This document shows positions 11,401-26,400 of a DNA stretch of 64,000 bases, in pieces. A program made the position numbers and the translations under genes. The notes below the pieces were generated by a model, which saw nothing but the letters and a program-made list of their open reading frames with translations, did no database searches and had not been told where the DNA came from. How positions within the stretch are numbered: position 1 is the first letter of the stretch; each line of letters begins with the position of its first letter. Source of the DNA: Ciona intestinalis (lineage: Eukaryota > Chordata > Ascidiacea > Phlebobranchia > Cionidae); assembly GCF_000224145.3 (NCBI RefSeq), contig NC_020176.2, forward strand, positions 2,298,740 to 2,362,739. The letters run 5' to 3'.

Positions 11401-14400
11401 ATGTAACTCACGTTTTGTGCCGTTTAATTTTGTCCATTGAATCCGGGTAGCTACACTCCCTGTCACACCACACTTGAACTGTTGTTTCACTCCCGTAGTT
11501 ATGCAAGTGTCGCTTAGCTTATTAACAAACTTAAAACGCTCTGAAACAATAAAAATGACATTCTTAAATTGTAGAGTATTGTTTACATTAAATTTTAACA
11601 TATATGTAACTTTGTGGGCAACAAGTTTTTTTAGAGGTTTTTATTTTTTAATGTATTACTGACAATTTAGAAAACACATACTCACGAAGATATTTGCTAT
11701 GAGACAACACAGGTGTTTTGTTTTATACACCCCATGCCTATAAGTTAAACATATGTAACTTTGTGGGTGATTTTTGTTGTTGTTGGATTTGGCTGAGAAT
11801 TTGGACAACCCATAATGGACCACTGGGTTGGAGTAATTGTCGTTAAGTATCTTGCCCCAAAACACATACGCCCAAAATGGTAGCAACATACAGCCTCAAA
11901 CCTGTATCCTCTAGGCTACAGGAAGGCACACCTAACCCCTACATTTTTACAATTTAAAAATAACTTAAAAAATTTTGTAAAGTACATAATAATTGGAAAT
12001 CTTTTATTTAATTCAGTGTTTACCGTTTACAGTGAGAAGTGCAGTGTTTGAATGGGCTGTTTGCGATGAACCCACAGTGTTGGAAGCACTGCAAGAGTAT
12101 CTACCATGATCTGATAACTGTACGTCGTGTATAAGAAGTGCTGGGCCTTGTATCATCTGTAAATACAACATGTGTAATTTGCCTGAATTTACTTTTTGGT
12201 CACTAACAATACACTTTTTGGTCATTAACAATACAGAATGTTAATTTGATTGTAAGCAAAATGTTCATTTGACTGTGTTTAATAAAATAGATATGAATTG
12301 AAAAAAATATACAGAGTACATAAGTATTAGTAGTCAGCACACTATATAATATCCATAAGGACTAAAATAGAATGAAAATTGGACCATCTTACCAAAACCT
12401 ATTATATACTTTGTGAACTTACCACTTTTGGAGGGGATTCAGCGATTGGTATCCCATCTTTATACCAAGCAATGTTCAAGTCAGGCACGCCATGCGCTGG
12501 ACAATTCCATGACAGATTATATCCTTCGTTAACGTTTTTGTCGGGCAGGGGCGCTATTGAGGGATCAACTGTAAAAAAAAAAGATTTTAAATGTTAATTT
12601 TTTTTTTAAGTAAAATTTTTAACAACAGCGTGTTAGTGTTTACTGGGTTGGAGCAATTACAGTTATGTTTTTTTACTAAGGGCACGTGTTCACACAATAA
12701 CAGTAGCAAGCTTCAAATTTTATATAACTTGACCCTATATCCCCTGGTCATATATTATTAAGAGAGAAAAACGGAGTGTTTCCTAAATGACGCTCAGAAG
12801 CAGACTTGTTAAAAAAAGGTGGAAAAAACGAAACATTGAATTATCTCCTGATCCTAAACCCCTGGTCAAATATTATTTAAAGAAACAAAGCAAGTGTTTC
12901 CTAGTAACGATCAGGAACAGACTCAGTCATGTAAAAGACAAAACATTGACTTTGTAAAATTCAAAATTCGCTGCGTTTGTCATACGCTTACATAGACATT
13001 GTGCATTGCTGCTCTGTGCTTCATCTGCAAGTGTAACAATTATCTTTTTTATCTTACATATACAGATCTTACCGTTTGCCCAACATGAGTTATTAAAACT
13101 TAGGCGCGTACGGATGTAATACCCAAAAACAACAACAAAAACAACACAAGTATACCATAACCCATTACTATTAATCTACATATAAATCATGTAGCTCAAC
13201 CCGTACTTAATAAAATACTTCATCATCAAATTAGAAACATCAAATTAGACTAAATATGAACGGTTGGCATTTGTAAGACTGGAAAACGATGGTTAAAAAT
13301 GAAGCCACGTCAACGTAACTAGTGATATATTGATTAAAAATTACATAATTCTGTTTTGGATTGACATTTTTTAAAAAGGAGACTTGCAATGTGTTACACA
13401 TAGAATGTTAATACATAGATTTAGTACGTAAATGGAGACGTATTTGTTCCAAATAATTAGTTATGGTTATATGGGATATTTTTGTGTACATTCGAATAGA
13501 GAAAGGAATTTTGACTCAACCAATAGGCTATCTATCTATATAAGAGATTTTAATTTATGCGTTAAAATCGTATACTTAAATAATAAATATTCCTTCTTCT
13601 GTTGCTACCAGGCATTACCTATTTTTTAAAGACTAATCTTTAAATTTAAAAATGTTATTTTATTGCGGTAAAATACAACATAATTTAAACATTAAAAAAG
13701 GATTTTCAAAGTTGGCCATTATTAATGTAAAATGGAAAAACATATATAGTACTGTCGGGCCAAACGAACACTATTAGCACATAAAATCCCATAAATCTTG
13801 TTAGCACAAATTCTTACCAGCTAATGTTAGAACAAGTGTCATGTTGACGCTGCCAGCCATATTGCTCGCCATGCACGTGTATGTCCCTTCATCCGAAGCA
13901 CGGGGCTCGTCAATAACAAGAATGTTCGCTGTTCTGAATACATGGCCAGGACCAGCACCTTAAGTATAAAAACATAAACGTAATGAAACTATTAATATTC
14001 ATTATATCACTTGTATATAATTATTATTTTTTTATTTGAATCAAGTTTGGATAGATTTTTGTCCGTTACAGTTTCTTAGAAGCAGAATACCAAATCCATA
14101 TTTATTTTTTACTTTTTTAATATTGTAGGCTACTGCATATTTTTTAGGTTTTAATATCATAATACAATATTGCTGTTGAAGTTTAAAAAGCTTAATTTTA
14201 TTTTTAATATTTTACAAATTCAATAAAAATAGCACATAAAATATTGAATAAACCATATAAAATGTACAATTAATAGACCAAATACAGTTTCGAATTTTCA
14301 AAATATGTAACACGCGAATTTTTATCCAACGCTCATGCTAAATAATCTAGCTTGGATTTACAAGAACCTATGAATAAGACAGTAACTTACAAAACAATAG

Positions 14401-17400
14401 GAAGTGAACAAGACATACCTATTTTTCTGCCGTTGTGGTACCACTCTAGTTCAGCAGTTGGAGATGCTTCTGGAGGCTGACAGGTGAACTCAAAATTTTC
14501 GCCTTCAGTAAAATATTTTTCGATGGTCTGGCGACCAAATTGTTGAATAGCTGTAGAAAAAGTTGGTATGAGTGTAATAATGAATGGCTAAATACTATTC
14601 TACATGGAAGAGGTCCGTAAGCATGGTACACCATTTAATAAAACAATTAATTTAGAATTATAGCAGGTTGGGGTAAAATGATCCATGGTTTGATCCTCTT
14701 CTGTTGTCCCCTTTGGTAACAAACAGCTTTTTAATTAGGACACAAAAAGAAAATATGGGATAATATGTGCTAACGGTATCCATCTCACCCAACAGAACTA
14801 TATATGCAATACTGGATCTCAAATGTGGTTTAATATGTACAAAACAAAGTCATTTAGAAAAATAGCCATGGCTCTTATGGGCTTCAACAAAAACGCGACT
14901 AAAAAATGTTAAAAACCACCCATGGTGTAAATTATACATTGTGGGGTAATAGAATTACACACAAAGGATAACGTTAATATGTTTTAAAAGCAGAATAATC
15001 ATAGGTAAGCCTATGTGGTTTATAGAATTACATTACTATTGTATAGATGGACCCTAATCTACAATAACAGGTTTGTAATTTTGAGACTAGCCTATACAGT
15101 AGTAGTTTTGGGGGTTAAGGTTTTGAGAATTATTTTCTTTGAACTGTTAGCTGTCAATCAAAATAGATCTATCATTACTGTATTAAGCAGGCTGCTGAAT
15201 AGGACTGTTGGATATGCGTTTGGGTTAGGAATTGTTCGAATTTGCGACATAATTATGTGAAACTGATATTAAGGTACAAAGGAGGCTATATAGTAGGGTG
15301 GGGTAAGATGGTTTATATTTACATTCTTTTTTATCGTCCTATTTGGTAGTAAACAGGGAATAATTGCAAACATATATATAGTAGGGTGGGGTAAGATGGA
15401 ACACCTTTAGCACGTATTATCCAAACATCCTGATTGTGTTTTAAACAATTAACAACGGTATATGGAAGTTGTGAGAATTCGGTTTATAATTCTTTGAATG
15501 TTTTTTGTTTACCATAAAATAGGACGGAAAAATAGAATAAAAGGTGTCCCATCTTCCCCCGCCCTACTATATACAACCGCACGCTATAGACTCCATAATA
15601 GTGTTGTTAATCGGTAAAAAACAGGATTATGGAAAAATGGGATATTATGTTCTGACGGCATGCATCTTTCCGTATAATACCCTACGCCTACGGCCTACGA
15701 TACATGTGTATAGGTTTGTTTTGAGATAAATGAAAATTTACCTGCTAATTTTAAGGTTGCAGACGCAACAGAATCGTCGGAATTCCCAGCTTTGCAGTAA
15801 TATGTCCCGACCTGCTTTTCGCGTACATTTCGTAGCAGCATGGTACCGTTCGAGAAGATGCAGCGCTTTCTACATTCAGATGATTGTGACCTAAAAAAAC
15901 AATGTATTTTCAATACATATATACCTAAAAAAAAACAATGTATTTTCAATACATATATTTAAGTGTATCTGATTCTGCATGGTGTAAACAAAGGAGAAGT
16001 TTTTATTTTTGGAAGTGTTTGATTTATTGAATAAAGTAAATTTTTCGAATATGCTATTAATTTTAGGAAGCTCCGTTGTCCCAAGAGTCAGCCCATTATT
16101 TGCTGTTGCGTCATAATGGCGATTGTTTTATAACTTGTACATTACATACGATATAGAAGCCATTGACGCGTCGATTATTTTGTACAGATTAAAGCAGTTA
16201 AAATCTCTATTTGGAAGGCAGGAGTTTCGTAGCAAAACGAATGTTTAAAATCATGAATAAGGAGTTCTAGATATAGCTTCTCGCCAGGCCTTTTATCGGG
16301 CAGATTTTTTTAAACACTTTTTCCAGTTATATTCTGGGAAATTCGGTTAAAAAAACGACTGTAAATCGGTCGTTGGGTAATATATTATTATTCAAGCATT
16401 TGAAGGCCCATTGGTGAAGCCAGCAAATCAAAAAATCTTAATATAGCAATATTTCGAGCGTAAAGTTTGTTATTTCTTGTTGGGGAGTCTTCCTTTCAGC
16501 CCTTTCGCAATGCCATGACGTGACAATAATATGTCTGTGATGTCACAATAAACCCAAAGGGCCGTATAATAGTGTCATAATAAATTGTTTGACAGTCAAT
16601 GGTAATGGTGAATTACCTTCAAAGGTCTGGAACCGAGTAAAAGAAAAATGATAGACTGAACTAGACTGGAATATGAATTTTTTGGATTTAACGAATACTG
16701 TACATTTAGTTTTTGCTGTGGGATTCGCAATTTACCATTAAAAAAAACAGGATAAAATGCTAACAACAAGTTTGGTAGTTTTACACGCTGAAAAATGTTA
16801 TGACTAAGGCTGTATTTGCACGCCAGTTGACTTTTTATGGGCATTTATAATTACGAAGTACCTATTTAGTCTGGGGCAATTTTCTCAGTTTTCTATACTT
16901 TCTATAATTAAAAACAAATAAACTAATGTCATTTTGCTTGCTACATAGTTACCAGAAGTGTAAAAATTGGCACATGTTAATTGCTAATTACCTATTCAGT
17001 CTGGGACTATAACCATATAATTTACCAAACGTGCCAAAACTGGCACATATGCCATATGACGCATTTCTAAAATGTTGTTTACATTCATAACTGGCATAGT
17101 GTAGACAAAACATAGATTACGAATGCCACATATTAAGAAGGTGTGGACGGCTGCTTTATCCAAGTTATGTCAAGCAAAGCATCGAATCAGCCCAAAAATG
17201 GAATGTTAACCAGATTAGGGGTTATTACCGGGTAGGGTTACACTTAAACGACTAAATTATTATTAACTGCGTGTGCTGCAAAATGCACATTCACTCAGTG
17301 ATTTGCAGATTGAAGTCTTCAAAAATACTTTTAGATTGGTTTTATTTCCAGTGTAACTTTTATAAAACAAATTCATAGTTTCTGTAAGTGAGTAATTAAA

Positions 17401-20400
17401 GGGCAAAATGTGTCTTGTATTTGCACAAATATGTGTAAAATATCAACACTTCTAGAATACAGTCAATATTAAAACTTAAAACGTATCTAATTTTAACTGC
17501 CGGTAAAATGGCTTGTGTTACATAGCAAATCGTTGGTAATTATGTACGCACTGCTGGCAACAGAGGACATTTTCAAGCAGTATTTGCTCTGTTTGGTTAA
17601 GGTCTTTGGACTTGATAACAAAACAATAGCTAGCTACGTTTCATGGGACATTGGAATGCAGAAGCACTTTGTAAGGCAATACAAACATTACAGACCAACC
17701 GTACACTACCCTTCCGGGGCGAGACCAGGTCAAGGTTTTTGGGTTACCCGGACACGATTTTGTTGGGTGCTTTTTTAATGTGTGTGTATGTACCATTAAT
17801 ACCTAGGTTGGTGGTTCTGTTTAAACTGGATGTGTTTCTTATTGTAAACAACGTATACGGTACAAAGTATTGCTATTCTATGTGGGCGAGGTCATACGGC
17901 GAGGCATGCCATGGAAAATGAGATTTAGGCCGGAGTTTGCATTACCCCACAACAAGCTACTACTAACATGATAACATTTTAAACTATAAACGTCATCCCG
18001 GTGACGTAATGTTTGGAACTGAGACAAGAAATAATGAATACCACCCAGCACAGAACGACCGCCAGGTCTGCTACTATACGTAAATGAAGGAATTTTAAGG
18101 GGGCTACTGTAATTTATAGCTTAAAGAATATACGTTTAATGGCGTATAAATATAACATGGTACACTGGAGCTCCAAAGAAAGTGTTGGAAAAGGCATAAA
18201 AAATATCCAATGTGGCTCGGATAAAAGTGGTTTACGGAAATTGCTAAGTGTTGAGTGACATACAGTAAACTGTCAGGGTGTAAAAACTACGCGCTTTGAA
18301 AATTCATGAGCTTTCAATCATTGCCGGAAATTGTTATAATTATATATTAAAAACTATAGATGAAGATGGAACGTTATTTCATTCTATATTCTCGTCCCAT
18401 TTGACAAAAAAACAAAGAACATTCAAAGTAAAACCGCATATATCCTCACGATTCCCGTAGACCGTTGTTAATTGTTTAAAACACGGTCAAGATATATTCA
18501 GATACTATGTGCTAAAGGTGTCCCGTCTTCCCCAACCCTACTGTACCCTTTGATGGTAAGACGTGTGCGTCAATACAAGGGTCGTTCAGGTGTAAGCAAA
18601 ACAACAACTGCTGACGGCTGACGCGTTTTTTCCGGGCCCAACCACAGGAATTCTTAGCAACAAGGGTGAAGTTGCCAGAGTAGTTTTGTTGGTGCAACAA
18701 GTTTCTGGTTTTGCGGGACCAGTAATTGCGAGTTGGAAACAACGTGGTTTCTAAACTGTTTGTAAAACTCACTTTGTTCGTATACGACGAAATATAAGGC
18801 GACGACTAATGCAAAATATGCAATTTGGAGTAATAAAGATTATTTATAGAAGTATTAGCCGTATCCTCACGACTATAAAATAGCGTTTTAAACTGTTGAA
18901 AATACGATCAGGAAATATGGGTTTTAGTTGCTATAACAATATCTCATCTTACCCCACCCACAGTACTATATTAGTATAAACGAAGATTCAGCATATATAG
19001 GAAAAGTAAATGTAAAACCACAAACCAGATGTTCAAGATATTTCTAACAAATGGCGTTAAAATACACGGATACGCACACAAAGGTTAAGTGTGACGTACC
19101 TCGTTCGGTTGGCGAGGGGTCGTGAACTGCGTACGTCATCATAATACCACGTGATCACGGGTGAGGGGTCAGCCTCCCAGTTGCAGGAAAACGTCACATC
19201 CGAGTTCTTTTTTACGGTCTGGCTTTCAGGTCCCTTGATTAGAACTGGTATACGGCGATCTGTGGGAAAAAATGTTTGTTTTTTAAATAATGGATGTGAT
19301 ATATAGTTATGTGGGTTAAGATAAAGTACAATATATTTTATATTTTATAGTCGTGTTTTTAACAATTACCAACTCCATTTTAGAGTTGTGAGGATTTCAT
19401 TATATTATTCCGTCCCATTTGACAGTAAACAAAAAAAACATTTCAAGAATTATAAAACCGTATCCTCACGACTCCCATAGACCGTTGTTAATTGTTTAAA
19501 ACCCGATCAGGATATTTAGATATTATGCGCCAAAAATGTCCCGTCTTCCCCCACATTTTTACACGATCCAATTACACATAGTAGGATGGGGGAAGATGGG
19601 ACACCTTTTCATTTTGTTTTCTCTTTCCATTTGGCAGTAAACAAAGAACATCCAAAGAATTATGAAACCGTATCCTTACGACTTCCACAGACCGTTGTTA
19701 ATTCTTTAAAACACGATCAGGCTATTTGGAAATTATGTGTTAAAGGTGTCCCATCGTCCCCCACCCTACTATATATAAAACTAAATCTTTTAATTGCTTT
19801 AACAGAATGCGATTGCCAAGTTGTATAAACTATAGCTAAGTTTAATTTGCGATTATGTATCCATACAGACAGACAGATATTTCAAAATTGTACCATTCTC
19901 GTAAAAACGTGCAGCAGGGAACGCGTAAAAACGTGCAGTAGGTCCATATACACTTTATCCTACACGTTACTGGTTTCCAGTAAATCTAATCTCAGTACAA
20001 TTTTTCGACTTCGCCGGAGAAGCACTCTGGACATAAGTGTCGTTCGAGTGTGCCTACAAATTGCTAACCGTTATAATTGGCACGTCTTGACCGCTAAGAC
20101 GATGGAGGCAAAAACAAGCGAAATATTTGATCGAGAAATGCTCGGTTTTGTGAATTTCTGCGAATAGTGTACAATAATTATGGTTAGGCTTCGATATCCG
20201 AAATCGGTGGTACAGTATAGCTGTACTTTTGCCGCATGTTAGGCTTATATAGTTATTATAAAGACGATTAGGCCCTACCATAAATGTCACTAAGTCATGC
20301 TTTTGTACATAAAGTGTTGCTATTCCTTATACATTATTTCCAAGGCAGGTTTAATCGTATACAAAAGATTTTTAACGTATTTGAGAAAAATAAATACGTT

Positions 20401-23400
20401 TATTTATGTGTTTACAGAGAAATGGTAGCTTTATATCTGTGTAAACAGTGATGCCAGACTTAAGAAAAAGACATTTCTGTGTAAACAGTAATGCCAGACA
20501 CACAGAACAAACACCAAAAAGACAAATAAAGACGATATGAATAGGATGTTTACCCTACTTATAACGAAACTGCTCGTTTTACGGTGGTCCAGTCGTCTAG
20601 ACGCGGTAACATTACCCGAAATTGCAACGTTCGGATGATTGTCCGTTTTTTACGTCATAAGAAGATAATTTTGTAGGGTGTTTTATGTTTGGTTTTGACA
20701 TTTGAAACGAAAATGACGTCAAAATTGTTTTGCTGTGCATGCAAGATGCATACTACTGTGGAGGTTATTGTAAAATATAAATAGTGAGATGAATGGGCAT
20801 CTAATCTATCATGCGCGCTGCCACTTTCGTTTTCTATGGGTATCCAAATACACGGTGATAGGTAACTGTAAACTGGGTAGTCGTTTGGTTTTTCGAAGTG
20901 AGCGAAATGAACCATGAACCTCAATGCTACAAAGTCCTTTGAAATCGAAACATTTTTACCATAGTAGTGAAAGGGGTAATGGGGCGTATGCGTCCTAAAC
21001 GTGCTAACGCAATCTGAGATTGCTAATTGCGTACAGTACAATAATGGCAGTGGTTCGAGAAAATACGTTGTGGGTAACTTGAGCTTTTACGCTAAAGTTT
21101 AGACTTTAGTTTAAGACAGTTTCGCCCCAAATTAGTCTCGAAATGATGTGCCAATTTTGGGTTGAGCGAAAAGGGCCTTTGCTGTAATGAAATTAAACTG
21201 CCGAAATACATTCTTTTGTGTAGTTATAACTGACAGTAGCAACACACGTTACAGATACGGTACCGAGATAACGATTTTTGGCGGCTAGGGCAGTGAACAG
21301 TTTACCGCTTCATGCAGAAACATTTTTAAACCACAAAAATCGGAGATTGAAAGGACAAAGTGGCCGTGACGCTTCATTGCCGAGCAATTGTTTTGTACAT
21401 GGGTGCTGACTGCATGAAGTACAATGCTTGTGAGTGATTGACCATTCGTCGTATGAACGGCCCTTATTGAGCGTACATTAGCCGGAACCAGCACTTACTG
21501 AATAATGGTTGCACCGTCACGCTTTGCTGAATTTGAAATCACACAAGAACAGCAGAAAATACTTAAAAGCACGACCGGTTGTGTGGTTGTTAACAGGTAA
21601 ATGAAGGAAACGTCTGCTGGTCAAGAAACCATGAAAAAAATTGGGTGTAAATGCGAATTGCAATTATAAAATATGACTTTGTTTGGGAAACTGAATAATT
21701 TTTTTGCCCTGGGTTAAAAATACATCATTTTCTTGCTCTAGATAAACTGGTCCAGCTAAACACACAATCTGCTACAAATTTAAATCCCTCACCCAAGCGC
21801 CGAACCGAAATCTGTTTCGACAGCAGACAAAACGTCTGTTTTGAGTGATGGCCACTTCAGCAGATGGCGGGGTGTGAATACTGTCGATTGATCGCTTTCC
21901 CACACGGGAAACTGTATAGATTACCGCCAGGCGGCCCAGCTAGGATCCCACGCCGAAGCAATATCCTATTTCTACTCTATGGGAGTTAAAACGGCCTGTG
22001 CGACCTACTGGCCGGCGTGGTTTCGCGTGCTTGGACGATTTTGGTGTCGACTCCGCTGGGGACCGCCGGCAAGAGAAACTTAACTCACAGGTTAAGTTTG
22101 GTAGAGCTTAATTACAAACCACCAAGTTAGCTGAAAGAGCAGCACTCGAAACACAGCCTAGACAAATTGTGTAGGAAATTGTACCTTTGACAGTTTGTAC
22201 CGACGGGGTGGCCTAAAAACTTCACCAATGCTTAGCGTTTTAAAATGAAAACCCATTTTTTCATCTGGATTCGTTTGCAGGAAACAATTTGCTTTTAAGT
22301 CCGTAATTATCAATTAGATTTATATAAAACAATACAAGTAAAACACAAAACTTTGGGCATCCAAGACTACAATTTTCCAAAATATACTTAATTTTTGTTT
22401 TTTACTAAAACTGTATATATTGATAAAATTTCAAAATTAAAAACGCATAAATATGTAAACCAAAGTAAATAGTAAATCTAACTCTATATGGCGGCGTTTA
22501 TCTTGGTACAAAGTTTAAAACTGAAAATCGTAAATATTATGCTAGTACTACTGTTGTGGATAAATGGGATAAGAAATCTAGACCGTAATCCAATTCAAAA
22601 TAAGTGGCAGACCAGCAGTCAAGTTTTAGGCAAATATAAAAAGCTAAAGCGATATTTGTTTGTATTAGGCTATATAGTAAGTTGGGGTAAGATGGATACC
22701 GTTAGCACATAATACATCGTAAGCAATTAACAACGCCTTTTTAATGCCGTGAGTGTTTATATAGTAGGGTGGGGGAAGATGGGACACCTTTAATACATAA
22801 TATCCAAATAGCCTGGTCGTGTTTTAAACAATTAACAACGGTCTGTGGAAGTCGTGAGGAAACGGTTTTATAATTCATTGAATGTTCTTTGTTTACAACC
22901 AAATGGAAAGAGAAAACTAAACGAAAAGATGTCCCATCTTTCCCCACCCTACTATACAATTCTGTGAATATTATTGGTTAAAATCAAATTGGACGATAAA
23001 GGAGAATGAAAAAACATGAACTATTTTACCCAATCCACTATATAGTAGGGTGGGGAAAGACAGGACTCCTTTAGCAAATAATTTCCAAAGATCCTGATCG
23101 TGTTTTAAACAATTTACAACGGTCTATGGGAGTAGTGGGGATACGGTTTAAAAATCTTTGAATGTTATTTGTTTACTACCAAATGGGACGAGAAATAGAA
23201 TAAAAAGATGTCCCTTCTTCCGCCACCCTACTATATTAACGTTTGTAAAAACCTGAGCCAGTTTTAGGCAACGACGCAAAGTTTTCTGTTGTGTTTACAA
23301 GACAGAAGACACAGGTGTTCTATCGGTGGTTCCGTTTAGGTTGTGCTATGTAAACAATACAACACAAGCTAATGTAATCATGCGTGTGGTCACAGCCTTT

Positions 23401-26400
23401 TCTTGAGTCTTTTGAACGGAATGTTATCTAAAGCGCTATCATTTGGTTTGTACAATACAATCTCTAAAGATCTTGTCCAAAAGGAAACCAATTGTCAGTA
23501 GTGAAAGTACAACTCAACAGTGTGAACCTAACTCCCAGCTGTTCAAACAGTTTCTTTAACTTTTTCTGCAGGCGTTGAAACATAACACGGAAGCTAGAAA
23601 ATGAAATCTGGAAGGGTTTAGTCACATTACGAAGTAATCTCAAAAACTATCTGAGCGGAACCTGTTTTTTGTCGCTTTACGGTTCGAGAGATATTTATGT
23701 AAATCCGGAACGATCAGAAATTTATTGGACCGTGTACAATTCATCATGTTTGGGTGCTTATCGGTTTAAGGGGTAACTGGACGTCGTTACACGACCGAAT
23801 AAAAACAACATATTAACTCGATAAGTGAACACGGTGTTTGGGTTAGGTTTCAGTGATTGGAAAAACATGCGGAAATTAGAGAAATCACAATAAAAACGGC
23901 TGTTCCGTGCTTTAAGTGCTTAAAAAATATTTTTACATATAGCCTATTAAGGTGGGGGGGAGATAGGGCACTTTTTCATATATATTTTCTCGCCCCATTT
24001 GGTAGCAAACAAAAAACATTCAAAAAATTAAATAACTATATCCTAACGACTCCGATAGACCGTTGTTCTTTGTTTAAAAAAAAAACGATCAAAATATTTG
24101 GTTATAATGTGCTATAGAGGTCTTCCGTCCTACTATAGGACTTGTGTTATTTACATACTCGTATATTTATATACAGTGTAAAAATAATTCAGTAAACATT
24201 TTTACACGCCGTATATTATAACCGTTCAAAATATAATGCAATAAAAACTGTTTACTTTATTAATAAACAAATACAGAACAACACAAGCCAAACGTTTCCT
24301 GTTCTAAGGTTAAATGGAGGCACCCGGTACAGTTTGTAATTTGATATTTGCTTCCAAGGGGCGAGGCAAAATTGTGGAGGGTTTACGTGTAGTACTGTAC
24401 TATGTGTTTGTCTACCGGTTTATTGTGTCGTCACAGACGGGATTAGGCCGCGTGGCAGTGTCGAGCACAGAATGCTAACCGTTGAGCAGACGAAATTGAA
24501 TTACAATATTGTGGCATCATTTAGGGAATAAATAGAATTCGTTTTTCGACATATTTGTGAAAACTAAATTAACGTTTTCTTAACGTTTTTTTTTTACTTT
24601 AGCGGATAAAATATGTGAAAATACGACTCAATATTGTATGATGGGTAGGGTGGGATAAGACGGGACACCTTTAGCACTTAAAATCTAAATATCCTGATCG
24701 GGTTTTAAACGATTAACAACGGTCTACTATAAGAGTCCTGAGGTGTCCCATCTTCCCCCACCCTACTACTAAACAAAACAGTTAAAACATTGATTTCGGT
24801 AGTTAATAAAACAAAATAAACAAAATGCCCAGAAATAGTATTAATTTCATTTTCATGTAAGATAAGGCGTACCAGTGCGGAAAAAAGATACCAAATTAAG
24901 GTTAAGGAACTGTTGGGCGTTTGAACATAGGTGATTGCTACCAGGATATAAAACAGGGGCATGACAAGCTAGGTACACTCAGGTCCATAGGCGTAAAGTT
25001 TTACTAAACGTTAGGGTTGCAAAAACCAGAAAAAAAGGAAGTCCTCGCGCCGGTAGGCGCGAAAAAAAAAACGGTTTGCAACCCTTTGTTTTCGGTTTGC
25101 AACCCTTTAAATATGTGCTTTGTAAAAGCTCATACAAACGTAAACGTATTCAGAATTACGTAGGGATGAGACAAATTAAAATTACGCGCGTTCGGCGAGT
25201 CCGTGTAATGAGAAACGGTCGAATCCGATTGCCTGGCGAGTGACGTCACAGTAGCTATGTCGCATGCGCCTTTCGTCAAGCCCGCACGAGTGTGTGGTTA
25301 TCTTACAAACGAAGACCCGTCCGTCGGAAATAGTAGGTTTCCAGAACGAAATATCGCTGAAATAAACTGCCTAAATCGTTTCCAACACTGCTTGATATTT
25401 ATATGCAATGTTTTCCTCAGGCAAGCAGCATATTTATTACGAAATAGTAGGGATTCACACGTGGATTCATTGCATCATAATAGCGGTTGTTTGAACCTGG
25501 CAATTGATTACGACATAATAGCGATTCACACGTTGATTACTGACGTCACAATAGCGATTCACACCGTGAATTATTTAGCAAACAGGAGTTTAAATACCAG
25601 TTGAATGCATTTGTGTCGTGAATGACGCATCGGTATTGACATATTTTAACGAACGTAAACGAAGTTTGTTCGCAGTAATAATGGCGTCTTCGTTTGGTCG
25701 AACGTAATTCCTTACGCATTATTAGTATTGAGAAAATCAAAGGGTTGCCAGGCAACCCTGCAACCCCGTAACTTTACGCCAGTGCTCAGGTCTCCGCCTG
25801 CCTTTAATTGAACTGATGTCGCCGAGCTGTTTACTAAGACTGCTAATCTACAACATCAAACATCTTACCCAGTGTTGCCAGATTAAAATTTAAAAAAATA
25901 ATCTGGAAACACTAATTTGAAAAAAACTGAAATAGCGACGAAAGCATTATTTGTTTAATTGTAAAAATGTCCGGAAACACTGTCGGTAAATAGAGTTCAT
26001 TGCGAGTCCATGATTATGACGCGACAAGGAGCCACTATGACGTCACAAACGAAATAGTGACTCAGAAACGCAGAGCGATGAAACGCGTTTCGCCTCTGTG
26101 GAATTTAATTTCAAAACCCGCGCGAGGTATAACTGCGTGTCAACGGAACAAACTAATTAGGTTAAAATAACTAGTCAGAACATGTACGCGTGAATGGAAA
26201 TAAAAATAATAAAATATATCGCAAAATAGGTCATTTATTTTCTGATTTTCTATTCTGTATGGGTGAGGTTCCATGGCGAGGCACGTTAGGGGACATGGGA
26301 TTTAGGCAGAGTTAGCCCATTACCCTAACATTCTGGTTCTAGAATTTATATATAGTAGGGTGGGGGGAGATGGGACACTATTAGCACATAATATTCAAAT

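Larger units (their letters stand above)
15891..19099. other. PTK7 intron within Ig domain 3 (3.2 kb)
   Basis: Mostly unique AT-rich sequence with MITE copies at 18355-18545 and 18830-18972. No exon is needed here, because the flanking exons join in phase. An open minus-strand stretch near 18.6 kb is discussed under findings. Confidence 0.6.

Noticed and set aside
20655..21041. Minus-strand 128-codon open frame in the large PTK7 intron
   Set aside because: No recognisable domain, no splice support, and the flanking PTK7 exons join in phase without it.
25257..25604. Plus-strand 115-codon open frame
   Set aside because: Lies inside the hAT-type element and resembles no transposase.
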